From assembly GCA_025355465.1 (NCBI GenBank), contig JANXZO010000033.1, forward strand, positions 24,864 through 88,863: a DNA stretch of 64,000 nucleotides. Direction: 5' to 3'. Source of the DNA: Bacteroidales bacterium. GTDB taxonomy: Bacteria; Bacteroidota; Bacteroidia; Bacteroidales; FEN-979. How positions within the stretch are numbered: position 1 is the first letter of the stretch; each line of letters opens with the position of its first letter. The notes beneath the pieces were generated by a model that searched no databases, was not told the DNA's origin, and was given only the letters and a program-made list of their open reading frames with translations. A program made the position numbers and the translations under genes. Below are positions 54,688-63,509 of this stretch, one piece after another.

Positions 54688-56031
54688 TTATTTGATAAGC
54701 CTGATCTTCAGAATACATTTCGTTTTTCCGGTAATCCGGAAGCGATTGTCGATCCGTAGTCCGACAACCCAAACGATTTTACTCCCTGAACATAACAACC
54801 AGGTATTCTCCTTCCGAGCCAGTGAGACCTTGGAATTGATGAAAAAATCGCTTAATTTTTGCTTACGCTGCATGCCGAAGGGATAAAACGAATCTCCACT
54901 CCTCCATTTTCTAAGGGTCAGCGGGAATACCAGCTTATCAAAATCCAGGCTCGCGACTTCTTTTGAAACAGGAATCTGAATCCCGGGAAAATTCTCTTTT
55001 TGGGCAAGATAAAGGCAAATGGGATTAATAACCTGCTCCACTCCCTTTTCAATGAATATCAATTCATCCTCATCGGAATGGCCGGATTCCGGATCCTTCC
55101 TCCGTGTTATAATGAGTTTGTCCCGGTCCCTGATCAGCCGGTATTCCTGTGAATAAAACGTTTTCCCACTCTCCCTGCCAAGGCTTTGGAGGATGTTGGC
55201 CACCTGAGCCTGACTAAACCCGAAAGGGCAGAGGAGTTCCCAGGCGAAGGCATCGCGGGGATGCAATTTACTTAGCCTGTCAATGTCCATCGTCGTTTGT
55301 CCGTCCATGCTTCGCATGATTTTGTGCCGGATCTTGTTGACCGCCACCTGTCCGATCTCCTCGAACCCCCTTATTTTATCAATAGTTTCGGTAAGACTGG
55401 TGATAAATTCCGGATTCATGGCCTTTAGTACCGGCAGAAGCTGATGTCGTATTTTGTTCCGTGTGTATTTATCGGAGGCATTGGAACTGTCTTCACGATA
55501 CTGAAGAGCTTCGGATTTCACGAACAATTCAATCTCCTGCCTGGAGGTAAAGAGCATCGGGCGGATGAGTTTGCCCTGGGCAGGGATAATACCGTGGAGC
55601 CCTGATATTCCTGTACCACGGATCAGGTTGATGAAGAAAGTTTCGGCCTGATCGTCGAGATGGTGCGCGGTGGCGATGTAATCATACCCGTGATCTTTCC
55701 TTATCGCCTCAAACCACGGATATCGTAATTCCCGGGCAGCCATCTGGATGGAAATGCCATGATCTTCGGCGTAGGTTGAGGTATTAAACGTGATGGAGAA
55801 AAAGGGCACTCCAAACGACATTGCCAGAGTTTCTACAAAGGTGGAATCCGCATCACTCTCCATACCGCGGAGGGAGAAATTACAGTGGGCAATACCAAAA
55901 TTAAATCCCGCCCGGTGAAATAATTCCGTCATGGTCACAGAATCCATGCCACCACTAACAGCCAGCAGAATTTTATCTTCCCGCCGAAACAATTTGTTTG
56001 CTGTAATGAAGCTGGTAAATGCGCTGATCAT
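54688..56031 (-). CDS. tilS: tRNA(Ile)-lysidine synthase
   Basis: Modifies C34 of the CAU-anticodon tRNA-Ile so that it reads AUA. The start is set at ATG 56031 (MISAFTSFITANKLFRREDKIL) because the family begins just before the PP-loop; the track's 41 extra residues have no similarity to it. 447 residues: ILLAVSGGMDSVTM (PP-loop), AHCNFSLRGMESDAD, ATAHHLDDQAETFFINLIRGTGISGL, YTRNKIRHQLLPVL, and a TilS C-terminal domain with DKLVFPLTLRKWRSGDSFYP. Essential in most bacteria. Confidence 0.95.
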   Translation of the reverse strand: MISAFTSFITANKLFRREDKILLAVSGGMDSVTMTELFHRAGFNFGIAHCNFSLRGMESDADSTFVETLAMSFGVPFFSITFNTSTYAEDHGISIQMAARELRYPWFEAIRKDHGYDYIATAHHLDDQAETFFINLIRGTGISGLHGIIPAQGKLIRPMLFTSRQEIELFVKSEALQYREDSSNASDKYTRNKIRHQLLPVLKAMNPEFITSLTETIDKIRGFEEIGQVAVNKIRHKIMRSMDGQTTMDIDRLSKLHPRDAFAWELLCPFGFSQAQVANILQSLGRESGKTFYSQEYRLIRDRDKLIITRRKDPESGHSDEDELIFIEKGVEQVINPICLYLAQKENFPGIQIPVSKEVASLDFDKLVFPLTLRKWRSGDSFYPFGMQRKQKLSDFFINSKVSLARKENTWLLCSGSKIVWVVGLRIDNRFRITGKTKCILKIRLIK

Positions 56032-56107
56032 AAGGGTAAAGGAAGTTTCGTAGGGATTGACAAATATCGGAAAAGAATCGGAGAGACCCCCTGTTGCAGA
56101 AAAATAT

Positions 56108-56140
56108 TTTGATCGATGAAACAACCTTTCAGTATCTTTG
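56108..56140 (+). promoter_or_regulatory. Promoter of the histidine kinase gene
   Basis: TTTG, 21 bases, TATCTTTG, with the start codon 46 bp downstream. The -7 box is perfect and the spacing is at the long end of the accepted range. Confidence 0.5.
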
Positions 56141-56186
56141 AAACTGTTTTGCAAGTTGATAACGGTAAACCTTACGCTATTAAAAG

Positions 56187-57947
56187 ATGTGGAATATAAC
56201 CTACATTTTCTGGGTGCATATTTTTACTGCGATTATCAGTATGCAGCTGGTTTTCACGGTTTACCGTATGAAGCAGGTTCGGGGGCGTGTTCCATTTCTC
56301 TGGATCATGCTCCTGGCGGCCTACTGGTCGCTGATCCTCACATTTGAGTCGGCAGCTCCTACCATGGAAGAGAAAATTGGTTTCTCTCGGTTTGAATATT
56401 TTGCCAACATGCTGATCCCCTTGTTTTTCGTTAAATTTATTTTTTCCTACGACCTCGAAAAACCATACTGGTTCAAACGGAGTTTCTGGATCCTCTGGAT
56501 CATACCTGTATGTGCGCTTCTGCTGGTATTTACAAACAGTTATCATCATCTTATCTGGACCGGGTATACCTGGAGTCCCGCCGGAAACAATATCCTGATC
56601 TATCATCACGGACTCCTGTTTTATTTTGCCATGGCCTACTCCCTGGTCATGATGGTTTTCGGAAACGCACTGTTGATCGTATTCATCAGAAAGAGGCCGG
56701 TATTTTATAAATCCAAAGTCGGGTTCCTTGTCTATGCAACAGTATTTCCTGTAATTACGGGACTAATTTATACCCTTGGTCTTAGCCCGCTTGAAGGACT
56801 TGATATTTCACCCATGGGTATCCTGGTTTCGGGCCTTATCTTTTTCTGGGCCATTTCCCGTGAACAGTTGTTTGATATTGTTCCTGCCGGACATCAGCTG
56901 ATGATCGAGAAAATGACAGACGGTGTCATCGTCCTTGATAAAAATGACATTGTCATGGATATGAACCCGGCAGCAAAAGCTACCCTGAAAATCGAAGAAT
57001 CCATCAAGGGAGCCAAACTCGAAACAGCACAACCTTTACTCCGGGACATTGCAACTGAAGCGGCATCAGGCGACGAGTTGAGAAAGGAGGTTTTCCTTCC
57101 TGCACCGATAAACAGGTGGTTTGAGGTGATGCGTAATCCACTCAATGACGCCCATGAAAAAAAGCTGGGAACTTTGCTGATAATCCACGACATCACACAC
57201 CGTAAAAAGGGAGAGGATCAGCTTAAAAAGCTGGCAAATGACCTTACTGAGCTGAATGCCATGAAGGACCGGCTCTATTCCATCATAGGTCACGACCTTC
57301 GTAGTCCGTTCAATTCAATCCTCGGGTTTGCAGATCTGCTGGCTACCTCCTACGACGAATTTTCTGATGATGACCGAAGGACCTTTGCTAAAAATATTCT
57401 CGCCGCCTCCCGGAATACATTCGAGCTGCTCGAAAATCTGCTGGAATGGTCGAGGATACAGATGGGACGTACACCCTTTGCCCCGGAGGAGATCCACCTG
57501 AATCTTGAGGTAAACGAAGCCTTTCACCTGATGCGCATGAGCGCAGATACGAAAAATATTCAGCTTGTAGCCGATGTGCCTTCGCAACAAATGGTGTATG
57601 CCGACCACAATATGCTGACCACAATACTGAGAAACACAATTTCCAACGGGATAAAATTCACTGGTAAAGGGGGGAAAGTGAAGGTCTCCTCTACCCAGAA
57701 CCATGGACATACCCGGATCTGCATTGCCGACAATGGTGTCGGGATGGTGGAGACCATCCGCAAAAAACTCTTTCGCATCGACAGTCTCGTCTCCACACTG
57801 GGAACGGCCAATGAAAAGGGAACAGGTCTGGGACTGATCCTGTGCAAGGAGTTTGTCGAAAAACACGGAGGTACGATCCGGGTTGAAAGCAGGCTCGGAG
57901 AAGGAACTACCTTTACCTTAGATCTCCCAGGTATCCCCGCTGTTTAA
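56187..57947 (+). CDS. 7TM-N-terminal PAS sensor histidine kinase
   Basis: 586 residues. Residues 1-225 contain seven membrane spans in the arrangement of the HisKA-associated 7TM domain. A PAS domain follows (~240-350, MTDGVIVLDKNDIVMDMNPAA), then HisKA with SIIGHDLRSPFNSILGFADL (phospho-accepting His) and HATPase (NTISNGIKFTGKGGKVKV, IADNGVGMVE, EKGTGLGLILCKEFVEKHGG). All kinase boxes are intact. No response regulator is adjacent, so it is an orphan sensor. Its last 30 bp overlap korB tail to tail. Confidence 0.9.
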   Translation: MWNITYIFWVHIFTAIISMQLVFTVYRMKQVRGRVPFLWIMLLAAYWSLILTFESAAPTMEEKIGFSRFEYFANMLIPLFFVKFIFSYDLEKPYWFKRSFWILWIIPVCALLLVFTNSYHHLIWTGYTWSPAGNNILIYHHGLLFYFAMAYSLVMMVFGNALLIVFIRKRPVFYKSKVGFLVYATVFPVITGLIYTLGLSPLEGLDISPMGILVSGLIFFWAISREQLFDIVPAGHQLMIEKMTDGVIVLDKNDIVMDMNPAAKATLKIEESIKGAKLETAQPLLRDIATEAASGDELRKEVFLPAPINRWFEVMRNPLNDAHEKKLGTLLIIHDITHRKKGEDQLKKLANDLTELNAMKDRLYSIIGHDLRSPFNSILGFADLLATSYDEFSDDDRRTFAKNILAASRNTFELLENLLEWSRIQMGRTPFAPEEIHLNLEVNEAFHLMRMSADTKNIQLVADVPSQQMVYADHNMLTTILRNTISNGIKFTGKGGKVKVSSTQNHGHTRICIADNGVGMVETIRKKLFRIDSLVSTLGTANEKGTGLGLILCKEFVEKHGGTIRVESRLGEGTTFTLDLPGIPAV

Positions 57948-58958
57948 CAGGTCATCCACATTTTTTATAGCGGAGGTTTCCTTGGCATACTTGAGCTGCT
58001 CCTCCAGCAGGTCATCGTAAGTGGGAAACATGGCCGCGCGGATTACGCCAAACACCATCGGGAAGAGAGGGGGTGCCAGTTTAGCCAGCATCAGATGAAT
58101 ACCCGGATCCTGGTTGTAAGCATCATGGATGAGGATGTCGTCGAGGGTGATGCCATTTTTACCAATCTCTGCCACCTCGAGCCGCGTGTCTCTCAGAATA
58201 AGTCCTTTGTCTGAATTTTTTCCGAATACCATGGGTTGACCGTTCTTCACAACAAGCATAGTGTCGTCTTTTACCTCTTTGCCAATCACATCATTGTGCG
58301 CTTTGTCAGCGAAGATGATGCAGTTTTGCATGATCTCCATGATGGAGGTGCCGTCGTGTTTGGCCGCTTCAAACATCGCATCGGTCATCATGCCGATGTT
58401 GTTGTCGGGAACGCGGGCAAAAAAGGTTCCCTGGGCGCCCATCACAAGTTCGCCAACAGTAAACGGATGTTCAATAGTTCCCTGGGGAGAGGTTTTGGTC
58501 ACCTTTCCCATTGGTGTGGTTGGGGAGTATTGTCCTTTGGTGAGGCCGTAGATCTGGTTATTGAACAGCAGGATATTGATATCCACGTTGCGGCGGATCA
58601 CATGAATAAAGTGGTTGCCTCCGATGGCCAGTGAGTCACCATCACCAGTGGCCATCCACACGCTGAGACGCGGATTGGCAAGCTTTACGCCGGTAGATAT
58701 GGCAGCAGCTCTTCCGTGAATGCCATGTATTCCATATGTATTTACATAGTAGGGAAACCTTGATGAACATCCGATGCCGGATATCATGCAGAAGTTTTCC
58801 TTACGATAACCAATTTTCGGAAACACGCGTTCCACAGCAGCCAGGATAGCGTGGGCTCCGCAACCGGGGCACCATTTTACCATCTGGTCGCTTTCAAAAT
58901 CGGCTTTGGTGAGTTGAACGTTCGACCGCTCAACAGTCATATTCGCGAAATCTTGCAT
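57918..58958 (-). CDS. korB: 2-oxoacid:ferredoxin oxidoreductase beta subunit
   Basis: Thiamine-diphosphate subunit; with KorA it oxidises a 2-oxoacid (most likely 2-oxoglutarate) to the acyl-CoA while reducing ferredoxin. 346 residues: WCPGCGAHAILAAVER (the usual start), GIGCSSRFPYYVNTYG, the ThDP motif WMATGDGDSLAIGGNHFIH with LFNNQIYGLTKGQYSPTTP, and DKAHNDVIGKEVKDDTM. Starts 1 bp after the korA stop, so one operon. 2-oxoglutarate specificity is inferred from the subunit architecture, not proven. Confidence 0.93.
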   Translation of the reverse strand: MQDFANMTVERSNVQLTKADFESDQMVKWCPGCGAHAILAAVERVFPKIGYRKENFCMISGIGCSSRFPYYVNTYGIHGIHGRAAAISTGVKLANPRLSVWMATGDGDSLAIGGNHFIHVIRRNVDINILLFNNQIYGLTKGQYSPTTPMGKVTKTSPQGTIEHPFTVGELVMGAQGTFFARVPDNNIGMMTDAMFEAAKHDGTSIMEIMQNCIIFADKAHNDVIGKEVKDDTMLVVKNGQPMVFGKNSDKGLILRDTRLEVAEIGKNGITLDDILIHDAYNQDPGIHLMLAKLAPPLFPMVFGVIRAAMFPTYDDLLEEQLKYAKETSAIKNVDDLLNSGDTWEI

Positions 58959-58959
58959 C

Positions 58960-60810
58960 TTATTTTTCCTCCAAAAGTTGGTTAAACCTATCTGTTAACT
59001 CGTTGATCATGAACGGAAGCCCCTGCACCTTATTAAACTGATGGAAATTCGGCATCGGGAACTTCATCTTCAGATAATTCACGAACTGCCCGCTGTTAAG
59101 CTCACAGACAACGATTTTTTTGAAGCCCTGAAGTACCTTCCCGGTATTTTTAGGCAACGGCATGATGTAATTGAAATGGGCCAGACTAACGCTTTTTCCC
59201 TCATTCTGCATCTGTTTTACGGCTGAATGTACCGAGCCATAGGTTCCGCCCCAGCTTATTACGAGTAGGTCTCCTTCGGGCGCCCCTTCAATTTCCTGTT
59301 CCGGAATGAAGTCTGCGACTTTTTCCACTTTGGCCGCCCTCAGGTCCGTCATGATCTGGTGGTTCATCGGATCTGTGGAAACCGTACCGATGATATTCTC
59401 TTTTTCCAGTCCGCCGATACGGTGACGCAACCCTTCTGTTCCGGGAATCGCCCACTGACGTGCCAGTGTTTCAGGATTTCGGCGGTAAGGTTTGTAATCC
59501 GGGTCATTGGCTTCTGCCATGGGAGGGTTGATTGCAGGCATGTCTTTCATCTTCGGTATTCTGAAAAGGGTAGAACCGAAGCCAAGGTAGCCGTCCGTCA
59601 GAAGAATGGTCGGAGTCATGTGCTCTAACGATAACTTGGCAGCCATGTAGGCGAAGTAGAAGCAATTCTCGGCAGTTGAGGCAGCCACTACAATAACCGG
59701 ACATTCACCATTGCGCCCGAAAAGAGCCTGATAAAGGTCGCTCTGTTCCGATTTGGTGGGCAGTCCGGTTGATGGACCACCGCGTTGAACATTGACAATC
59801 ACAAGCGGTAATTCAGTGATCACGGCGAGCCCGATGGCTTCACTTTTAAGCGAAAGCCCCGGACCTGAAGTGGTCGTACAGGCCAGCGACCCGGTGAAAG
59901 AGGCACCAATGGAAGAACAAATCCCTGCAATTTCATCTTCGGCCTGAAAAACTTTGGCCCCCAGTGATTTGTGCTTTGATAGCTCCATCAGGATCTCCGT
60001 GGCCGGAGTGATGGGGTAGGAGCCGAGGAACAGCGGACGTCCAGATTTCTCAGCTGCGGCAAGAAGTCCCCAGGCGGTGGCAACGTTGCCGGTAATGTTC
60101 CGGTAGCGCCCTTTTTCCATGTGAGCAGGGGAGACCTGGATCACGCTTTCCAGGGCCTCGATGGTCTCTGCATAATTGTAACCCTGCTGAAGGACCACCT
60201 TGTTGATCTCTACGAGCTCCGGCTTTTTCTTGAATTTCGTTTCGAAATATTTAAAGGAGGGCTTCAGGTCACGGTTGAAAATATAGAACAGAATACCCAG
60301 TGCAAACATGTTTTTGCTGCGCTCTGCTGTCTTGTTGTCAACACCCATATCTTTCAGACTCTCCTTCGTAAGCATGGTCATCGGCGATTTGATGGCATGA
60401 TAGGTTTCGAGGGTATCGTCGTCGAGCGGACTGACTTTATAACCTGCCTTTTCGACGGATTTTTCATCAAATGCATCGGTATCGAGAAGAATCGTGGCGC
60501 CTTTTTTAGCCCATTTGAGGTTGGCCTTTAAGGAGGCAGGATTCATGGCTACCAGCACGTCAACCAGGTCGCCTGTGGTGTAAATCTTCGAACTTCCCAT
60601 GTGCATCTGGAAACCGGAGACACCGGCGACCGTGTTTTGCGGTGCCCGGATCTCAGCCGGAAAATCAGGGAAAGTAGCCAGGTCGTTGCCAACGAGGGCG
60701 GCAACATCCGAAAACATACCGCCGGTAAGCTGCATTCCGTCGCCGGAGTCGCCGACGAACTTTACCACAACGCTTTCCCGCTCAATAACTGGTCTTTTCT
60801 TCTTAGTCAT
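58960..60810 (-). CDS. korA: 2-oxoacid:ferredoxin oxidoreductase alpha subunit (gamma-alpha fusion)
   Basis: 616 residues. The N-terminal ~200 residues are the gamma (catalytic-acyl) domain (VKFVGDSGDGMQLTGGMFSD, IRAPQNTVAGVSGFQMHMG). The rest is the alpha pyrimidine-binding domain (GSYPITPATEILMEL, AEDEIAGICSSIGASFTGSLACTTTSGPGLSLKSEAIGLA, VNVQRGGPSTGLPTKSEQSDL). The fused form is typical of the two-subunit enzymes of Bacteroidota. Promoter at 60833-60862. Confidence 0.93.
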   Translation of the reverse strand: MTKKKRPVIERESVVVKFVGDSGDGMQLTGGMFSDVAALVGNDLATFPDFPAEIRAPQNTVAGVSGFQMHMGSSKIYTTGDLVDVLVAMNPASLKANLKWAKKGATILLDTDAFDEKSVEKAGYKVSPLDDDTLETYHAIKSPMTMLTKESLKDMGVDNKTAERSKNMFALGILFYIFNRDLKPSFKYFETKFKKKPELVEINKVVLQQGYNYAETIEALESVIQVSPAHMEKGRYRNITGNVATAWGLLAAAEKSGRPLFLGSYPITPATEILMELSKHKSLGAKVFQAEDEIAGICSSIGASFTGSLACTTTSGPGLSLKSEAIGLAVITELPLVIVNVQRGGPSTGLPTKSEQSDLYQALFGRNGECPVIVVAASTAENCFYFAYMAAKLSLEHMTPTILLTDGYLGFGSTLFRIPKMKDMPAINPPMAEANDPDYKPYRRNPETLARQWAIPGTEGLRHRIGGLEKENIIGTVSTDPMNHQIMTDLRAAKVEKVADFIPEQEIEGAPEGDLLVISWGGTYGSVHSAVKQMQNEGKSVSLAHFNYIMPLPKNTGKVLQGFKKIVVCELNSGQFVNYLKMKFPMPNFHQFNKVQGLPFMINELTDRFNQLLEEK

Positions 60811-60832
60811 AGTCTGTGTTCATTTTGTAATG

Positions 60833-60862
60833 CAAAATTACAGAATAAAGTCAATAGTCAAA
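60833..60862 (-). promoter_or_regulatory. Promoter of korA-korB
   Basis: Minus strand TTTG, 18 bases, TAATTTTG, 22 bp upstream of the korA start. Confidence 0.6.
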
Positions 60863-60915
60863 GGTCAAATGGTAAAAGAGATGACAATATCACATAGTTA
60901 AAATGTTCACAATAA

Positions 60916-60943
60916 TTTGTAATTCGAAAAATTCGTATATTTG
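60916..60943 (+). promoter_or_regulatory. Promoter of the ferredoxin gene
   Basis: TTTG, 16 bases, TATATTTG: a perfect -7 box with a short spacer, 53 bp before the ferredoxin start and divergent from the korAB promoter. Confidence 0.45.
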
Positions 60944-60996
60944 TATCCAATATTAAATACTAACTAGTTCCCTGCAGGAACACAAAATAACAAGTC

Positions 60997-61164
60997 ATGG
61001 CTTACAAAATTAATGATGATTGCACCGCTTGCGGAACCTGTATCGATGAGTGTCCCGTTGAAGCAATTTCCGAAGGTGATATCTACAAAATCGATCCCGA
61101 AGTTTGCACTGATTGTGGTGCTTGCGCCGATGTTTGCCCTGTTGAGGCAATTCATCCGGAATAA
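60997..61164 (+). CDS. 2[4Fe-4S] ferredoxin (not in ORF track)
   Basis: 55 residues from ATG 60997. The two cluster-binding motifs are CTACGTCIDECPVEAI and CTDCGACADVCPVEAI, i.e. two CxxCxxCxxxCP sets with internal symmetry. This is the clostridial/bacterial ferredoxin pattern, a low-potential one-electron carrier. It is below the length cut of the ORF track. Its position divergent from korA makes it the likely electron acceptor of KorAB (inference). Confidence 0.96.
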   Translation: MAYKINDDCTACGTCIDECPVEAISEGDIYKIDPEVCTDCGACADVCPVEAIHPE

Positions 61165-61181
61165 TTAAAAATGTTGTCAGA

Positions 61182-61221
61182 AAACAAAGGGGCGGCAGGT
61201 AATGTCGCCCCTTTGTTTTTT
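61182..61221. terminator. Strong, probably bidirectional terminator
   Basis: AAACAAAGGGGCG and CGCCCCTTTGTTT form a perfect 13-bp stem around an 11-base loop, with T6 on the plus strand and T-rich sequence on the minus strand. It ends the ferredoxin transcript and may also end the convergent lpxH transcript. Confidence 0.85.
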
Positions 61222-61256
61222 ATATGTCAGCCAGTATAAGTTTAATGGCCGCCTGT

Positions 61257-62012
61257 TTACCAGGAGTTCAATTCAAATTTTTTCCCGTCAAATACCCCAT
61301 AAGAGAAATGGGTGATCCAGTCGCCCAGTACAATCTGGGTGGCCCTGTCGTTTAATCTGGTCGCAACCGGAAAATGGTAGTGTCCGTAAACCAGGTATTC
61401 CAGGTCGGGATGCAGGTTTAACATCTCGAATGAATGTATTGTGATCCGCGCTTCAATCAGTTTTTTATTCCGCTCCTCATCATTTTTCTCCTTTTCAAGG
61501 GCAATTGCGCGGCTTTTGCGCGACCAGAAGAGTGCCATCCGGATGCCGAAATCCGGATGCATCAGCCGGAATAGCCATTGATTAAAACGGTTTGCAAACA
61601 CCTTCTTGATGAATTTGTACCCATGATCGCCCGGACCAAGTCCGTCGCCATGGGCAAGGTAGAACCGGTGGCCGTTGAATTCACGGAATTCAGGATCGCG
61701 GTGAAGCTGGATATTCAGTTCGCGCGTGAGGTAGTCGAATGCCCACATATCGTGATTTCCCCGGAACAGGTGAACCGGTATCCCTGCGTCTGTGAGCTCG
61801 GCCAGTTTCCCCAGCAGGCGTGCATATCCCTTGGGGATTGCAGTTTTGTATTCAAACCAGAAATCGAACAGGTCGCCCATGAGAAATATTTCAGCCGCAT
61901 CGGCGCGTGCCATCTCCAGCCAGGCCACCAGTTTTTTCTCCCGGTCGAGACTTCGGTCGTGATCGGGGATACCGAGGTGAAAATCGGAAGCGAAATAGAT
62001 ATTTTTCTGCAT
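61257..62012 (-). CDS. lpxH: UDP-2,3-diacylglucosamine diphosphatase (LpxH family)
   Basis: Makes lipid X in lipid A synthesis. 251-residue metallophosphoesterase: FASDFHLGIPD (DxH), FLMGDLFDFWFE (GDxxD), FRGNHDMWAF (GNHD), LAHGDGLGPGD and VYGHYHFPVA (GHxH). Length and the GLGPGD segment match LpxH of Bacteroidota better than a generic phosphodiesterase. It is the last gene of NUDIX-DUF4369-lpxH, 31 bp downstream. Confidence 0.9.
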   Translation of the reverse strand: MQKNIYFASDFHLGIPDHDRSLDREKKLVAWLEMARADAAEIFLMGDLFDFWFEYKTAIPKGYARLLGKLAELTDAGIPVHLFRGNHDMWAFDYLTRELNIQLHRDPEFREFNGHRFYLAHGDGLGPGDHGYKFIKKVFANRFNQWLFRLMHPDFGIRMALFWSRKSRAIALEKEKNDEERNKKLIEARITIHSFEMLNLHPDLEYLVYGHYHFPVATRLNDRATQIVLGDWITHFSYGVFDGKKFELNSW

Positions 62013-62043
62013 ATCGGATTATCGGTGGCAAGTTACAAAAAAA

Positions 62044-62790
62044 CTATCTCTTCAGCGTTTTTACCTCCTGCTGCCGCCTGAACTCCTGGATTCGTTGACG
62101 ATGATATTTTACATGCTTGTTTTCAGAAAATGCTTTGTTGAGCGAGGTATCAAGGTTGATGTAATAAGCCGAATCCTCCTCCGGCGACAGAACCGGACTC
62201 ATGCCAAAGGCATAATTCAACACGATCAGCGATACCAATGAACCGGAATTTTTATCGAGAAACGATTTTTCGAAAGTCCGTTGCTGCTCCCATATCTGCT
62301 TGAACGCGGTATCAAGGTTTACCGTGAGCTGATAATAGTCGCTGCTATCCTGCCGCTCCACAAGCAGGTTCTCCAGCGAGTCGACGCGGTGTTCGTTTTT
62401 GCGCGTGAATGCAAAAAAGTTCTGCAACAGGAGGTTATCGGGGGTGCCATCAATGCAGGTCGCATCCGGAAAGTCCTGAAACGCTCCTGATACATGAACG
62501 GTCTCTCCTTTGTCAAGGGCTAAAACCAGCACTTTGCCGCTTGTAGCCTGCAGCAGATAGAAACTTCGTTCGGCCGGCATCACCGAAAACGTAAATGCTC
62601 CGCCGTTATCAACAATCACAGAGTCGAGGTTATGGATCTCCTTCGTATCAAGTTCCTGAAGAATGAGCCTTTCACCGGCAGCCCCGGAAAGCTTGCCCGC
62701 AATGGTCGCCTTCCCTTGGTTTTTCAGATTACAACCTGTAAAAAAGAACCCTAAGAGAAAGACAATGGTAACAAATCTACTTTTATTCAT
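62044..62790 (-). CDS. DUF4369-like lipoprotein without thioredoxin domain
   Basis: 248 residues with a lipoprotein signal (FVTIVFLLGFFFTGCNLKNQG). The N-terminal ~110 mature residues form the DUF4369-type beta domain (GKLSGAAGERLILQELDTKEI, GETVHVSGAFQDFPD), which usually precedes a TlpA-like thioredoxin domain in Bacteroidota. Here the rest is a Gln/Glu/Arg-rich helical region (VDSLENLLVERQDSS) and no CxxC follows. It overlaps the NUDIX gene by 8 bp. Function unknown. Confidence 0.8.
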   Translation of the reverse strand: MNKSRFVTIVFLLGFFFTGCNLKNQGKATIAGKLSGAAGERLILQELDTKEIHNLDSVIVDNGGAFTFSVMPAERSFYLLQATSGKVLVLALDKGETVHVSGAFQDFPDATCIDGTPDNLLLQNFFAFTRKNEHRVDSLENLLVERQDSSDYYQLTVNLDTAFKQIWEQQRTFEKSFLDKNSGSLVSLIVLNYAFGMSPVLSPEEDSAYYINLDTSLNKAFSENKHVKYHRQRIQEFRRQQEVKTLKR

Positions 62791-63262
62791 TTTCGAATTT
62801 CCAGATATTCAAATCATTTTTCAGCTTACCAACGATGAATTTATCGATCGGGAAGGTGAAGTCATCTTCCTCCAGTTCTTCTATCCTCACCCAGCGAAAG
62901 CTCTGCGCACCGTCGATGGCCGGAATATCGTGCCGGAGGATGGTGGTTTTAAAGGGGTAAGGTTTAGGGGTCGCAATGAGGTAGTAAACGTTGAAGAGCT
63001 GCATGTCGGAAGGGAGCAGTGTTGTTGGTTGAAAAAAATCGGTGGTGTAGTAATGTGAGAGGACCTCGATCTCAATGCCGAGTTCTTCCATAAATTCCCG
63101 TTTCAGGCAGTCGGTTGTCCCCTCCCCGAAATGCAGTCCGCCGCCTGGAAATTTTGTCATGAATATTCCCAACCGGAACTCATCAGTGACCAGCACTCTT
63201 CCTTCATCGATCAGGAAACCATATACCCGTATGTTGAATTTGTCGATGTTCATTGAAAACAA
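62783..63262 (-). CDS. NUDIX hydrolase
   Basis: 159 residues. The Nudix box is complete: GGGLHFGEGTTDCLKREFME followed by ELGI (G-x5-E-x7-REUxEExGU), binding the metal that activates water on a nucleoside-diphosphate-linked substrate. M4 (63253) is an equally possible start. The substrate cannot be read from sequence. First gene of the run leading to lpxH. Confidence 0.9.
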   Translation of the reverse strand: MFSMNIDKFNIRVYGFLIDEGRVLVTDEFRLGIFMTKFPGGGLHFGEGTTDCLKREFMEELGIEIEVLSHYYTTDFFQPTTLLPSDMQLFNVYYLIATPKPYPFKTTILRHDIPAIDGAQSFRWVRIEELEEDDFTFPIDKFIVGKLKNDLNIWKFENE

Positions 63263-63327
63263 ACGAAATCATTACCTGCCCGGAGAAGCATTTAATGCCG
63301 AGCCAGCTGAGAGATTGACTTGCAAGG

Positions 63328-63335
63328 CAAATATA
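63328..63335 (-). promoter_or_regulatory. -7 element of the NUDIX operon
   Basis: TATATTTG on the minus strand, 65 bp before the NUDIX start; no -33 box at the expected distance. Confidence 0.3.
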
Positions 63336-63385
63336 ACACAAAGATTTAATTGCTGTGATGATAAACCGATCGAAGGAGAACCTAT

Positions 63386-63403
63386 GCCCGCAGAGGGCGC
63401 GAC
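63386..63403. repeat. Relic CRISPR half-repeat outside the array
   Basis: GCCCGCAGAGGGCGCGAC matches the last 18 bases of the array repeat at 16 positions; the other half of the repeat is unrecognisable. It lies 106 bp from the terminal repeat, the distance expected for two spacers and one fully lost repeat. Confidence 0.55.
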
Positions 63404-63426
63404 CGTGAGTTGTTTGATATAACCAC

Positions 63427-63461
63427 AAAAGGCGGCCAGTGATGAACACTGATCGCCTTTT
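63427..63461. terminator. Hairpin terminator at the array trailer
   Basis: AAAAGGCG-gc-CAGTG, loop ATGAA, CACTG-at-CGCCTTTT: two stacked stems (8 and 5 bp) around a 2x2 internal loop. It is symmetrical in A/T tails. It is placed to stop a right-to-left CRISPR transcript before it enters the NUDIX gene. Confidence 0.6.
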
Positions 63462-63509
63462 GCGTAGCAGCAGGAATTTCTTCCCGCCACTGCAAATATA
63501 CGACAGTTC

